Assembly (NCBI GenBank): GCA_020848035.1
Contig: JADLAX010000026.1
Location: 124,001 to 188,000, forward strand
Length of the DNA stretch: 64,000 nt
Reading direction: 5' to 3'
From: Anaerolineae bacterium
Lineage (GTDB): Bacteria > Chloroflexota > Anaerolineae > Promineifilales > Promineifilaceae
In this document: positions 56,375 through 64,000 of the stretch, piece after piece
Layout of the letters: each line of letters starts with the position of its first letter
Numbering within the stretch: the stretch's first letter is position 1
Translations under genes and position numbers: made by a program
Notes under the pieces: generated by a model
What the model saw: the letters and a program-made list of their open reading frames with translations, nothing else
What the model was told of the DNA's origin: nothing
Databases searched by the model: none

Positions 56375-56699
56375 AGCTTCTCCACATCACCCTCGGCCAC
56401 ACCTCAAACAACCAACCTGCCTTTTGCTAGAAATGCCGCTAGTGCTCGTGTACCAGAGGCGCGCATTGTTATTTTTCCTGGCAGAATTTTCGTGCAGGCT
56501 TGCCACATAGCAAACTGGCAAGACATATTTCAAGAAGTTGGGGCCAGATTTACCAATCAGTTCAGCCTAAAAAGCAGTGCCCACTTGATGGGCAACCGTT
56601 CACCAGGATGATGGCCCGTCAGGCAGCACAATGCGGCTTTAAAGGGCCATCTCGCTCATTTTGGTCAGTTCAACCCATTGCTTTAAGGAGATTTTTATA
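56375..56699. other. 325-bp gap without a convincing gene
   Basis: It contains a small dyad CTTGCCA/TGGCAAG (56499-56522) and ends in AAGGAG (56685-56690), the ribosome-binding site of the next gene. A 66-codon ORF at 56500 has no ribosome site and non-protein-like composition. No ACGGCCGT copy is present. Confidence 0.6.
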
Positions 56700-57095
56700 A
56701 TGGATACCATCGTCAACAATGAATTTGTCACTGTGTGGGTCTACCCGGAAAAAAAGATTGTGCGTCATAAGTTTCACCGGTTTATTTATGGCGATAAGTT
56801 TCGCCAGGCCTTGATGCAGGGAGCTGACGCCTTTGCCAAACACCATTGCACCAAGTGGCTGTCTGATGACCGCGAAAATTCAGCCCTGCTGCCCGAAGAT
56901 CTGGAATGGGGCCAGGTGGAATGGGAACCCAAAATTATGGCCGCCGGTTGGAAACATTGGGCCTTGATTCTGCCCGAAAAGGTCGTCGGCCAGATGAACA
57001 TGAAGCGCCTGGTGAAGCGCTACAGCGATTTAGGCGTTAATGCCGAAGTTTTCTCCGATCCAAATGAGGCGATGGAATGGCTTGAGCGGCAATAA
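56700..57095 (+). CDS. STAS/SpoIIAA-like domain protein
   Basis: This 131-residue protein has alternating strands and helices: 'FVTVWVYPEKKIVRHKFHRF', 'WLSDDRENSALLPEDLEWGQ', 'AGWKHWALILPEKVVGQMNMKRL' and 'VFSDPNEAMEWLE'. I recall this layout from small STAS/SEC14-like proteins of Bacteroidota and Chloroflexota, in which 'L(S/D)DRxNSxxxPED' is conserved. The biochemical role is unknown; there is no phosphorylatable Ser in the classical anti-sigma-antagonist position that I can identify. The ATG at 56700 has AAGGAG ten bases upstream. Confidence 0.7.
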   Translation: MDTIVNNEFVTVWVYPEKKIVRHKFHRFIYGDKFRQALMQGADAFAKHHCTKWLSDDRENSALLPEDLEWGQVEWEPKIMAAGWKHWALILPEKVVGQMNMKRLVKRYSDLGVNAEVFSDPNEAMEWLERQ

Positions 57096-57127
57096 ACCGC
57101 TTCTCCCGCAAACGCCAAACAGTTAGT

Positions 57128-57187
57128 TGGGGTGGGCCAGCACCCGCTGGACCGTACCGTTGTGAGCAACGGCCGTTACCCACCCCA
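57128..57187. promoter_or_regulatory. 9-bp inverted repeat with long loop, after the STAS-like gene
   Basis: TGGGGTGGG (57128-57136) and CCCACCCCA (57179-57187) enclose 42 bases that include an ACGGCCGT copy. It may stabilise or end the upstream mRNA. Confidence 0.35.
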
Positions 57188-57330
57188 TGCTCCCCTCTTT
57201 CCCCACTTTGCCAAACTGGCTGTACAATAATGGCATATCTTCAACTCTAGCAAAGCTGGCCAAGTCAGTAGGTCAGTATTGTTAAAAACGCAGTTTAGCG
57301 AGCTCCACCAGCCCAGGCAAAAGGAAAATT

Positions 57331-57738
57331 ATGTTACCGCAAACCAGCAACCCAGACGGCGTATTCGCCCCACCGGCCAACTACTCACAAGCCGCCCGCG
57401 TCCCCAGCGGCTGCGATATGCTCTTCATTTCCGGGCAAGGGCCGCAAAACATCAAGGGTGAAACGGTCGGCATTGGCGATATGGCCGCCCAGGCTGAGCA
57501 AGTTTTCCACAACCTGCACACCATTTTGGCCGCGCACGGGGCCACCTTTGCCCACGTCATCAAAGCCACCATCTACCTCACCGATATGGCGCGACTGGCC
57601 GAATTTAACGCCGTGCGGACCAAATATTACGGCACAGCCAAACCCGCCAGCGCCCTCATCGTCGTCACCGCCCTGGTCGATCCAGGGTGGATGATTGAGG
57701 TGGAACTGGTTGCGTTAATCCCCGCGCCACTTGCCTGA
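57331..57738 (+). CDS. RidA/YjgF-family protein lacking the catalytic Arg
   Basis: This is a 135-residue Rid-fold protein ('FISGQGPQN', 'QAEQVFHNLHTILAAHGA', 'HVIKATIYLTDMARLAEFN'). In true RidA imine deaminases the segment near residue 105 reads PAR, the Arg binding the substrate carboxylate; here it is 'KPASALIVV' with S107 in that place, so 2-iminobutanoate deaminase activity is unlikely. It belongs to one of the other Rid subgroups of unknown function. AAAGGAAAA precedes the ATG. A GNAT gene follows after 20 bp. Confidence 0.85.
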   Translation: MLPQTSNPDGVFAPPANYSQAARVPSGCDMLFISGQGPQNIKGETVGIGDMAAQAEQVFHNLHTILAAHGATFAHVIKATIYLTDMARLAEFNAVRTKYYGTAKPASALIVVTALVDPGWMIEVELVALIPAPLA

Positions 57739-57758
57739 CATCCAGCCTAGCTAAGCCA

Positions 57759-58304
57759 ATGCACCAAAAGATTGCCTACCGTCAGTTGGCCCGTGCCGAC
57801 ATCGCCCACTTGGTCCAAATCAACCGCACCGAAGTCATTGATGGCTTCTACACCTGGCACGATGGCGCTTTGGTTTTGCAGAATGAACTGTTTCACATTC
57901 CCGACTGGAGTACGGCCGAAAAACAACGGCGCATCCAAAAGCTCCAGGCTATCTTTGACAACGGGGCTACCTTTTTTGGCGCGTTTTGCGCAACAAGTTT
58001 GGTTGGGTTATCCGTGCTGGATCATTGTGCTATCAAAACGGGCGAAAATCGGTTAAACCTGGAAGGGTTGTGGGTCAGCCACTCGTTTCGCGGCCAGGGC
58101 GTGGGCCAAAAATTGTTCCGACTGGCCGCAGAAGCTGCCCTGGAACGCGGTGCCAGCGCCCTGTACGTGTCGGCCACCCCGTCGAAACACACGGTTGAGT
58201 TTTATACGCGGTTAGGCTGCCAACCAGCCCAGCCCATTGATCCTAACCTGTACCAGAAAGAGCCAGAAGATATTCACCTGGAACTCCTTTTGCTCCGTCC
58301 CTGA
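57759..58304 (+). CDS. GNAT-family N-acetyltransferase
   Basis: This 181-residue GNAT protein has acetyl-CoA-binding motif A 'LWVSHSFRGQGVGQKLFRLA' (R/Q-x-x-G-x-G) at about residues 107-126, motif B 'ALYVSATPSKHTVEFYTRLGC' (in part), and a polar N-terminal region with 'DGFYTWHDGALVLQNE'. The substrate is unknown. It lacks a clear ribosome-binding site and lies 20 bp after the RidA-like gene, so it is probably translated from the same mRNA. Confidence 0.85.
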   Translation: MHQKIAYRQLARADIAHLVQINRTEVIDGFYTWHDGALVLQNELFHIPDWSTAEKQRRIQKLQAIFDNGATFFGAFCATSLVGLSVLDHCAIKTGENRLNLEGLWVSHSFRGQGVGQKLFRLAAEAALERGASALYVSATPSKHTVEFYTRLGCQPAQPIDPNLYQKEPEDIHLELLLLRP

Positions 58305-58380
58305 CGAACTGGCCAGGATTTACTGGCCAGGAGGGGACTCATCTAAGAACCTTCTCCAAAAAGTAAAAGGACAGCCGCCA

Positions 58381-58693
58381 TGGAGCTCAATACAGTGACA
58401 GTGAACGTCTCCGCCGACTTCACAACGCCGCCAGGCGTACCGCCCTGGGACGAGCGCAAAGCGCTGCTGGTCGAAACGTTGTTGACGGCCTGCCGGACCT
58501 GCCCAAGCCGTACGAACTGCCCACCTTTTTATACGACACGCCCCACCTGATGCCCGGCGGGCACATCGACCACATTCTCTATCGCGGGCACGGGCTTGCG
58601 CCACTGTCCTGGTCACGACTGCTCTCGCCAGACCCAGTACGGCGCGTGTCTGATCATGACCCGGTGTTGGTGTGTTTTACTCTGGAAAATTAA
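58381..58693 (+). pseudogene. Decayed endonuclease/exonuclease/phosphatase gene
   Basis: From ATG 58381 the first frame gives 'VTVNVSADFTTPPGVPPWDERKALLVE', an N-terminal EEP opening (quoted in part), then hits a stop. In the next frame, from about 58485, the same DNA reads 'LPTFLYDTPHLMPGGHIDHILYRG' (in part) and ends 'RVSDHDPVLVCFTLEN', the classic EEP C-terminus with the catalytic Asp-His pair. The central domain of about 150 residues is missing. It is therefore a gene remnant with an internal deletion and a frameshift. Confidence 0.75.
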
Positions 58694-58707
58694 TAGTTTT
58701 GTTGCGA

Positions 58708-58736
58708 TTTGTAAACTCTTATGTTTAGGCTATAAT
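58708..58736 (+). promoter_or_regulatory. Predicted promoter of rpsO
   Basis: TTTGTA (58708-58713), 17 bp, TATAAT (58731-58736), giving a leader of about 70 bases. S15 binding sites that could autoregulate translation would be in this leader. Confidence 0.55.
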
Positions 58737-58814
58737 CTCGGATGGCTTGGTGGTGCGGCGAAATCGGCACGGCGGCCAACAGGCTAAATACTACATTTTT
58801 GGAGGATCAACCTT

Positions 58815-59084
58815 ATGCCGTTAGATAGTACAGAAAAAGCTGAATTAATGTCGGGATTTGCCATGCACGAAGGCGACACTGGCTCCGCTGAGGTCCAGAT
58901 TGCCATCTTCGATCAGCGAATCAAGCAGCTGCAAGAGCATCTGCGCCTGCACAAACATGACGAAAGCTCCCGCCGGGGTCTGCTGAAGCTGGTTGGCAAA
59001 CGCCGCCGCCTGCTGGCGTACCTGCGTAAGCGTCATCCAGAACGGTACCGCGAGATTTTGGACCGTCTGGGTCTGCGTCGTTAA
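58815..59084 (+). CDS. rpsO: 30S ribosomal protein S15
   Basis: This 89-residue protein, the standard S15 length, binds 16S rRNA in the central domain. Family features: '[15 protein letters not shown]', '[32 protein letters not shown]' (in part) and the basic C-terminus '[13 protein letters not shown]'. GGAGG precedes the ATG. rpsO followed by pnp is a very widely conserved gene pair, which is also present here. Confidence 0.98.
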   Translation: MPLDSTEKAELMSGFAMHEGDTGSAEVQIAIFDQRIKQLQEHLRLHKHDESSRRGLLKLVGKRRRLLAYLRKRHPERYREILDRLGLRR

Positions 59085-59104
59085 AAAATCAGTTTATTCA
59101 TAAG

Positions 59105-59135
59105 GAGGGGCGCGGTGCTGCCCCTCTCTTTATTC
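59105..59135 (+). terminator. Hairpin between rpsO and pnp
   Basis: GAGGGGC (59105-59111) and GCCCCTC (59120-59126) around 8 bases, followed by the T-rich TCTTTATTC. It may attenuate read-through into pnp or be an RNase processing site, as in other rpsO-pnp operons. Confidence 0.6.
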
Positions 59136-59379
59136 ATTTTTGGAGCGGATCTGGCGGTTTAGGAATTGGGTATTGTCCCATACGGTAAATCCGGAGGTAT
59201 GTGCCAATCCCCAGTCCCTAATCCATCCCCTCCAAACGACAAAGAACGGAACAGCGTTTCTCAAATAACCAACACTCCTGCCTGAAACGCTGGCTGGTTG
59301 CGCAAGCGATCAACCCGTTGGCTTGTGCTTTGAGTCATCTGCTGTTCCTTCTTACAACCTTTCAATGGAGGTTCATTCA

Positions 59380-61626
59380 ATGTATTCTGAAAAAAGCTTT
59401 ACCGCTCGCATTGGCAAGGACGAGATTACCATTGCCACGGGCAAGCTGGCTCCGCAGGCTGGCGGCGCGGTCACCATTCGTGTGGGCGATTGTATGCTGC
59501 TGTCCACCGCAACCATGTCCAAATCGGTTCGCGAAGGGCTGGATTTCTTCCCCCTCAGCGTTGATTATGAAGAGAAGATGTACGCTGGCGGCCGTATTCC
59601 GGGTGGCTACTTCAAGCGTGAAGGACGGGCCACGACGGATGCTGTTTTGGTCGCACGGCTAACGGATCGTCCGTTACGGCCGTTATTCCCCGACGGCATG
59701 CGCAACGAGGTGCAAATCATCACGACCACGCTGTCCGCTGACGGCGTACACCATCTGGACATCATGGCGGTCAACGGGGCCAGCGCCGCGCTGCATATTT
59801 CTGACGTGCCCTGGGCTGGCCCCATCGGCGCGGTGCGCGTAGGCTACATCAACGGCCAGTTTGTCGCCAACCCCACCATCCAGGAAATGGAACACAGCAG
59901 CCTGGACCTGCGCCTGGCCGGAACCAAAGATGCTATCATCATGGTCGAAGCGGGTGCCGACGAAGTGACCGAAGAAGTACTGGTTGAAGCGCTGGAGTTT
60001 GGCCATGCTGCCATGCAGCCATTCATCAACATGCTGAACGAAATGCAGGCTGAGGTTGGCAAAGAAAAGGCGGAAATTGTCTTGAGTTCGATTGATGAAG
60101 GGCTGGAAACGGCCGTCATCGAACGCATCGGCAGCCGGATTGAAGACATCGTAGCCGGTACCACCGACCGCCACGAGCGCAACGACGAGATGGGCGAACT
60201 GCGCGAAGAGATCGTCAACGACTTCTTCGAGATGGACGAAACGACCAACCTCAGCGAAGTGCGCGAAGTCATCACTAGCGTGCAGAAGAAAGCCGTGCGT
60301 AACCGCATCTTGTATGAAGGGATTCGCCCGGACGGCCGTAATTACACCACCGTACGGCCGCTTTCCTCGGAAACCGGCATCGTGCCCCGCACCCACGGCT
60401 CCGGCCTGTTCAAACGCGGCGAAACCCAGGTGCTCTCTCTGGCCACCCTCGGTACGCCCCGCGAAGCCCAGAAAATCGAAGGGCTCACCAGCGACGACAC
60501 GCGCCGCTACATGCACCACTACAACTTCCCGCCCTTCTCCACCGGCGAAACCTGGTTCCTGCGCGGCCCCAAGCGGCGCGAAATTGGTCATGGCGCCCTG
60601 GCCGAAACCGCCCTGCGCCCCATGATCCCATCCGAAGATGAATTCCCCTACACCATTCGTGTGGTGTCTGAAGTGCTCTCCTCCAACGGCAGCACCAGCC
60701 AGGCCAGCGTCTGCGCCTCTACCCTGGCGTTGATGGACTGCGGTGTGCCGATTAAGCGCCCCGTCGCCGGTGTGGCCATGGGCATGGTGAAAGAAGGCGA
60801 CAAATACGCCATTCTCACCGACATCCAGGGCATGGAAGATCACCTGGGCGACATGGACTTCAAGGTGGCAGGCACCAGCCAGGGCATCACGGCCTTGCAG
60901 ATGGACATCAAAATTGCCGGCATCACCAAGGAGATCATGGCCCAGGCATTGGAACAGGCGCGAATCGGCCGTTTGCACATCCTGGACAACATGCTGGCCA
61001 CCATTGCTGAACCACGGGCCCAGCTGAGCGCGTTTGCCCCGCGTATGCTCACCGTCAAGATCGACCCCGACAAGATCGGTGCAGTCATCGGCAAGGGCGG
61101 CGCCACCATCCGCAGCCTGGAAGAAACCTTCGAAGTCTCCATCGACATTCAGGAAGATGGCACCATCTTTGTGGCCGGTGTGGACGGCATGAAAGCCGAG
61201 ATGGCCGTCAAGCAAATCGAAGGCATGACCAAATCACCTGAACCGGGCACGATCTACCCCGGCAAGGTGGTGCGCATCACCGACTTTGGCGCTTTCATCG
61301 AGTTCCTGCCCGGCATCGACGGCCTGGTGCACATCTCCCAAATCTCCTCGGATCACCTCAAGCGGGTTGAAGATGCCCTGCAGCTGGGTGACGAGGTGAT
61401 GGTGATGGTGACCGACGTGACGCCCGACGGCAAAGTGCGCCTCTCCCGCAAGGCCGTCCTGGAAGGGCTGACCCTGGACGAGGCCCGCGAAGACGACAAG
61501 CCCAAGGGCGGCGGCCGTCCTGGTGGCGGTGGCGGCGGCGACCGTGGTGGTCGTGGTGGCCGTGACAACCGCGGCGGTCGCGGCGACAATCGCGGTGGAC
61601 GTAGCGGTGGCGGCAATCGTCGTTAG
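59380..61626 (+). CDS. pnp: Polyribonucleotide nucleotidyltransferase (PNPase)
   Basis: This 748-residue 3'-5' phosphorolytic exoribonuclease has two RNase PH domains (about 5-145 and 320-470), a helical linker between them, a KH domain (about 560-620, 'IGAVIGKGGATIRSLEE') and an S1 domain (about 630-700, 'GKVVRITDFGAFIEFLPGIDGLVH' in part). The C-terminus is an unusual RGG-type tail (about 715-748) of repeated Gly-Gly-Arg and Arg-Gly-Gly units, likely an extra RNA-binding segment. ATG 59380 has GGAGG nine bases upstream; an ATG five codons earlier is less well placed. Confidence 0.97.
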   Translation: MYSEKSFTARIGKDEITIATGKLAPQAGGAVTIRVGDCMLLSTATMSKSVREGLDFFPLSVDYEEKMYAGGRIPGGYFKREGRATTDAVLVARLTDRPLRPLFPDGMRNEVQIITTTLSADGVHHLDIMAVNGASAALHISDVPWAGPIGAVRVGYINGQFVANPTIQEMEHSSLDLRLAGTKDAIIMVEAGADEVTEEVLVEALEFGHAAMQPFINMLNEMQAEVGKEKAEIVLSSIDEGLETAVIERIGSRIEDIVAGTTDRHERNDEMGELREEIVNDFFEMDETTNLSEVREVITSVQKKAVRNRILYEGIRPDGRNYTTVRPLSSETGIVPRTHGSGLFKRGETQVLSLATLGTPREAQKIEGLTSDDTRRYMHHYNFPPFSTGETWFLRGPKRREIGHGALAETALRPMIPSEDEFPYTIRVVSEVLSSNGSTSQASVCASTLALMDCGVPIKRPVAGVAMGMVKEGDKYAILTDIQGMEDHLGDMDFKVAGTSQGITALQMDIKIAGITKEIMAQALEQARIGRLHILDNMLATIAEPRAQLSAFAPRMLTVKIDPDKIGAVIGKGGATIRSLEETFEVSIDIQEDGTIFVAGVDGMKAEMAVKQIEGMTKSPEPGTIYPGKVVRITDFGAFIEFLPGIDGLVHISQISSDHLKRVEDALQLGDEVMVMVTDVTPDGKVRLSRKAVLEGLTLDEAREDDKPKGGGRPGGGGGGDRGGRGGRDNRGGRGDNRGGRSGGGNRR

Positions 61627-61663
61627 GACTGGGTAAGCATCATCAAATTTTTGTAAACAGATC

Positions 61664-61694
61664 AAGCCCAGGCTCATGCAGCCTGGGCTTTTTT
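61664..61694 (+). terminator. Intrinsic terminator of pnp
   Basis: AAGCCCAGGCT (61664-61674) and AGCCTGGGCTT (61680-61690) around 5 bases, followed by a T-run. Confidence 0.92.
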
Positions 61695-61826
61695 GTCTGC
61701 CCCAAGCGCATCATAAAACGTCATGCTTTTTGACAGGTTTTTGGCAGTAAAATTCCGGTACAATTCAACCAACTGGGTGTGTCCGACCCACTAAATGAGA
61801 AAAATCTACAGGTTTAGGTTAATCCT

Positions 61827-63071
61827 ATGAAACGTATTGTTAGATCGAGCTCTCCTCCCTGGAGTGACAGCAACAAACGCCTTGTCCTGTTGATCCTGCT
61901 CCTGTTGCTGGCGCTGGCGCTGTACCGGTTTCGCCTGCTGCTGCTGCCGCTAAGCATGGCGATGATCCTGGCTTACCTGATTGATCCCCTGGTGAACCAA
62001 CTCACCAAACGCACCCCACTGACGCGAAACATGTCCATTGGCATCATTTACCTGCTGCTGGTGGCGGCCCTGGTTTCGATTCCGGTTAGCACCATCAGCC
62101 CAATTGTCACCCAGGTGACCAACTTCATTCACCGCACGCCGCAGTACATCAGCGATATTGGTGAGTTTTTCCGTGATCCCATCGTGATCGCCGATGGCAT
62201 TGTCATCCCGGTGGATCAGCTGTCGTTGGACCAGCTATTTGCCTCTTTGAGCAGCAACCTGGTTGAGGTGGTCCAAACGCTTGGTGGCCAGACGCTGAGC
62301 ATTTTTGGCAGCCTGGCCTCAGCCACCATTTCCACGGTCGGCTGGACGATCATGGTGTTATTTTTGTCGTTTTACCTGGTCAAAGATCATCACACGCTGT
62401 TTGATTCGATTGTGAAAATGGCCCCTCGCTCGTACCAGGAGGATTTAATTCAGCTGAGCGAAGGCATTAGCGTCACCTGGAACGCTTTTTTGCGCGGCCA
62501 GCTGGTGTTGTGCCTGGTGGTGGGCACCATCATTTTTATCATCGCCCTGATCATTGGCCTGCCCAATGCCATCACGCTGGGTGTCATTGCCGGGCTGATG
62601 GAGCTAATTCCTACGTTTGGCCCAATTTTGGCCGCAATTCCGGCCGTGCTGATTGCCGCCATTCAGGGGGAAGCCAGCTGGCTGGGCAGCTTCATGTCGC
62701 CGTTTTGGTTTGCCGTGCTGGTGTTGGGCATTTACGGCTTCGTGTACCAATTTGAGAATTATTACCTGGTGCCGCGCATCATTGGCCACCACCTGAAGCT
62801 GCATCCGCTGGTGGTGGTGTTGGGCGTGTTAGCCGGGGCCAGCGTGGCCGGGGTGTTGGGCATCTTGCTGGCTGCGCCGGTGCTGGCCAGTGCCCGCCTG
62901 ATCTGGCTGTACATCTACTGCAAGCTCACCGATCAGGATCCATTTTCGGATGAATTTATGCCGTTTATTACTCTGCGGCGACAGGCGAAAACGGCCGTCC
63001 CGCCCCCACCACAACCCACTACCACACCCGGCAACCAGGACAACCCAGACACCACAGCCGCTGCCTCTTAA
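61827..63071 (+). CDS. AI-2E family (UPF0118) membrane transporter, second copy
   Basis: This is a 414-residue paralogue of the 3230 gene with the same order of parts: N-terminal helices ('LVLLILLLLLALALYRFRLLLLPL' in part), a soluble mid-region, 'WNAFLRGQLVLCLVVG' and a terminal helix bundle ('YYLVPRIIGHHLKLHPLVVVLG'). Both share the Pro/Thr-rich tail written partly by ACGGCCGT. Transport substrate unknown. The gene starts about 130 bp after the pnp terminator. The two copies differ strongly in their middle domains, so they are probably not redundant. Confidence 0.85.
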   Translation: MKRIVRSSSPPWSDSNKRLVLLILLLLLALALYRFRLLLLPLSMAMILAYLIDPLVNQLTKRTPLTRNMSIGIIYLLLVAALVSIPVSTISPIVTQVTNFIHRTPQYISDIGEFFRDPIVIADGIVIPVDQLSLDQLFASLSSNLVEVVQTLGGQTLSIFGSLASATISTVGWTIMVLFLSFYLVKDHHTLFDSIVKMAPRSYQEDLIQLSEGISVTWNAFLRGQLVLCLVVGTIIFIIALIIGLPNAITLGVIAGLMELIPTFGPILAAIPAVLIAAIQGEASWLGSFMSPFWFAVLVLGIYGFVYQFENYYLVPRIIGHHLKLHPLVVVLGVLAGASVAGVLGILLAAPVLASARLIWLYIYCKLTDQDPFSDEFMPFITLRRQAKTAVPPPPQPTTTPGNQDNPDTTAAAS

Positions 63072-63174
63072 AACCGTTGGTTCTTTTGTCCAACCGCGCA
63101 TACAATTACGGGCATGTTTAAGGTACGGCCGTTACGCCAACCCAACTTTCGCGTCAGAAAAGGATGCCAAACCC

Positions 63175-63357
63175 ATGAGTAAAGATGAAAAATTAGAAGT
63201 TGATATGGTCGCTGAAACGGAAAACTTCGCCGTCTGGCGCAGCCCAGATGAAGAAGGCTTTATCTACCACGTTGAGCTGGGCAGCATTACCCTGCACCTG
63301 GCCTCCGACGAGTGGGAAGAGTTCCTGGAGCTGCTAGGCGACATCAACGATGATTAA
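63175..63357 (+). CDS. 60-residue acidic protein overlapping radC
   Basis: This 60-residue, strongly acidic protein has the pattern '[19 protein letters not shown]' and '[16 protein letters not shown]', which looks like a small beta-beta-alpha domain. Its 3' end overlaps the radC start by 8 bases, so the two are translationally coupled. I recognise no family. The longer frame running back into the AI-2E gene is a shadow. Confidence 0.65.
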   Translation: MSKDEKLEVDMVAETENFAVWRSPDEEGFIYHVELGSITLHLASDEWEEFLELLGDINDD

Positions 63358-64000
63358 CGACGAACGCGGCGCGGGTGTTGATACGATTCCCTCAGCCACC
63401 TACAACACCCTCATGATGCGGGACATGGCGGAGCAAAACCGCCCCCGCGAACGCCTGCTGCAGGTGGGCGAACGCGCCGTCTCGACGGCCGAATTGTTGG
63501 CCATCGTTTTGCGCTCCGGGGTGCCCGGTGAAAACGTGCTGCGCCTGGCCGAACGGCTGCTAATCACCTTCAAGGATTTGCCTGGATTGGCCCGTGCGTC
63601 CGTGGCGGAGCTAACGGCCGTTAAAGGCGTCGGTCCCGCTAAGGCTGTCGAAATTAAGGCGGCCTTGGAAATCGGCCGTCGTTTGCTGACTACCGCACCG
63701 GAGGAAAAACCGCGCATCACCTCGCCTGCCGACGCCGCCAATTTGCTCATGTCGGAAATGAGCTTTTTGGACAAAGAGCATTTGCGGCTGGTGCTGATGG
63801 ATACCCGCAACCGGGTGCTGGCCACGCCCACCATCTACATTGGCAGCCTCAACACCTCGGTCATTCGCATCGGCGAGCTGTTTCGCGCCGCCATCAAGGA
63901 AAATGCGGCCGCGTTTATCGTGGCCCACAACCACCCCTCGGGCGACCCCTCACCCAGCCCGGAAGATGTAGCCGTGACGCGGCAAATTGTACAGGCCGGT
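63350..64000 (+). CDS. radC: DNA-repair-associated RadC/JAMM protein (3' end outside window)
   Basis: The open frame runs from ATG 63350 to the window end (217 codons). Residues about 25-105 form the helical/HhH N-terminal part ('[27 protein letters not shown]' in part, '[23 protein letters not shown]'). Residues 125 onward are the MPN/JAMM domain with metal-binding '[14 protein letters not shown]'. RadC proteins are common, but their role in repair is disputed. About 15-20 residues should be missing at the C-terminus. The start overlaps the preceding small gene by 8 bases. Confidence 0.92.
   Translation, partial: MINDERGAGVDTIPSATYNTLMMRDMAEQNRPRERLLQVGERAVSTAELLAIVLRSGVPGENVLRLAERLLITFKDLPGLARASVAELTAVKGVGPAKAVEIKAALEIGRRLLTTAPEEKPRITSPADAANLLMSEMSFLDKEHLRLVLMDTRNRVLATPTIYIGSLNTSVIRIGELFRAAIKENAAAFIVAHNHPSGDPSPSPEDVAVTRQIVQAG

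Noticed and set aside
56500..56700. 66-codon ORF before the STAS-like gene
   Set aside because: No ribosome site, unusual composition, and overlaps the next gene's ribosome-binding site.
59683..61215. 510-codon minus-strand ORF opposite pnp
   Set aside because: Antisense shadow of a clearly identified gene.
61730..61764. TTGACA-based promoter before the second AI-2E gene
   Set aside because: The nearest -10-like sequence (TACAAT) is 23 bp away, too far for a confident call.

Overview
The window looks like a chromosomal segment of an uncultured-type Chloroflexota bacterium (Anaerolineae / Ardenticatenia / Promineifilaceae neighbourhood). This is inferred from the moderately high GC, Thr/Pro-rich lipoprotein linkers, a subtilase ending in a YLPLV-type C-terminus, the gene families present, and many ATGA-coupled operons. 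No phage, insertion sequence, integrase or CRISPR array was seen. The region is mostly housekeeping and regulatory genes with small operons and a few decayed fragments.

Layout. 1-5.3 kb: end of a beta-propeller gene, a VapBC-type toxin-antitoxin pair, a LysE exporter, an SDR oxidoreductase, an AI-2E family permease and methionine aminopeptidase. 5.4-9.0 kb: two membrane proteins and an ArsR/DUF2087 - ArsR/DUF2087 - GNAT operon behind an operator-like repeat. 9.2-13.4 kb: nicotinamidase-like hydrolase, vWA protein, 36-residue membrane peptide, clpP and eno. 13.6-19.5 kb: GAF/PAS histidine kinase, cysteine desulfurase, AraC regulator, CPBP protease, lipoprotein. 19.5-24.5 kb: mnmA (with a repeat element in its 3' end), small membrane proteins, YtxH protein and a RelA-type ppGpp synthetase. 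24.5-28.2 kb: ABC half-transporter, P-loop kinase, RNA cyclic phosphodiesterase. 28.4-36.0 kb: a five-gene cassette, SWIM - DUF5691 - MoxR ATPase - DUF5682 - vWA. 36.0-39.0 kb: UbiA prenyltransferase, M50 protease and three tRNAs (Arg-ACG, Ser-GCT, Ser-TGA). 39.1-48.7 kb: SppA, nadE, subtilase, a nucleotide-metabolism-like group including a deoxynucleoside kinase-MazG fusion, MBL protein, FmdB zinc ribbon. 48.9-58.3 kb: PH-domain protein, two-component system, sulfite-oxidase-type molybdoenzyme, cell-surface nuclease, RidA and GNAT proteins. 58.4-64 kb: a broken EEP nuclease, rpsO-pnp, a second AI-2E permease, a 60-residue protein and radC (cut by the window end).

Two genome-scale signals overlie the genes. 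First, the perfect palindrome ACGGCCGT occurs about 130 times by hand count (roughly one per 500 bp, in and between genes), where base composition predicts one or two. It behaves like the cyanobacterial HIP1 palindrome. Second, many intergenic gaps hold hairpins built from reiterated 7-12 base 'words' that differ from gap to gap, usually right after a stop codon. The best candidate functional system is the SWIM/DUF5691/MoxR/DUF5682/vWA cassette. The most unusual single proteins are the RelA-signature synthetase, a ClpP with Asn in the catalytic Asp position and the kinase-MazG fusion. All functions are read from sequence motifs; no searches were run.
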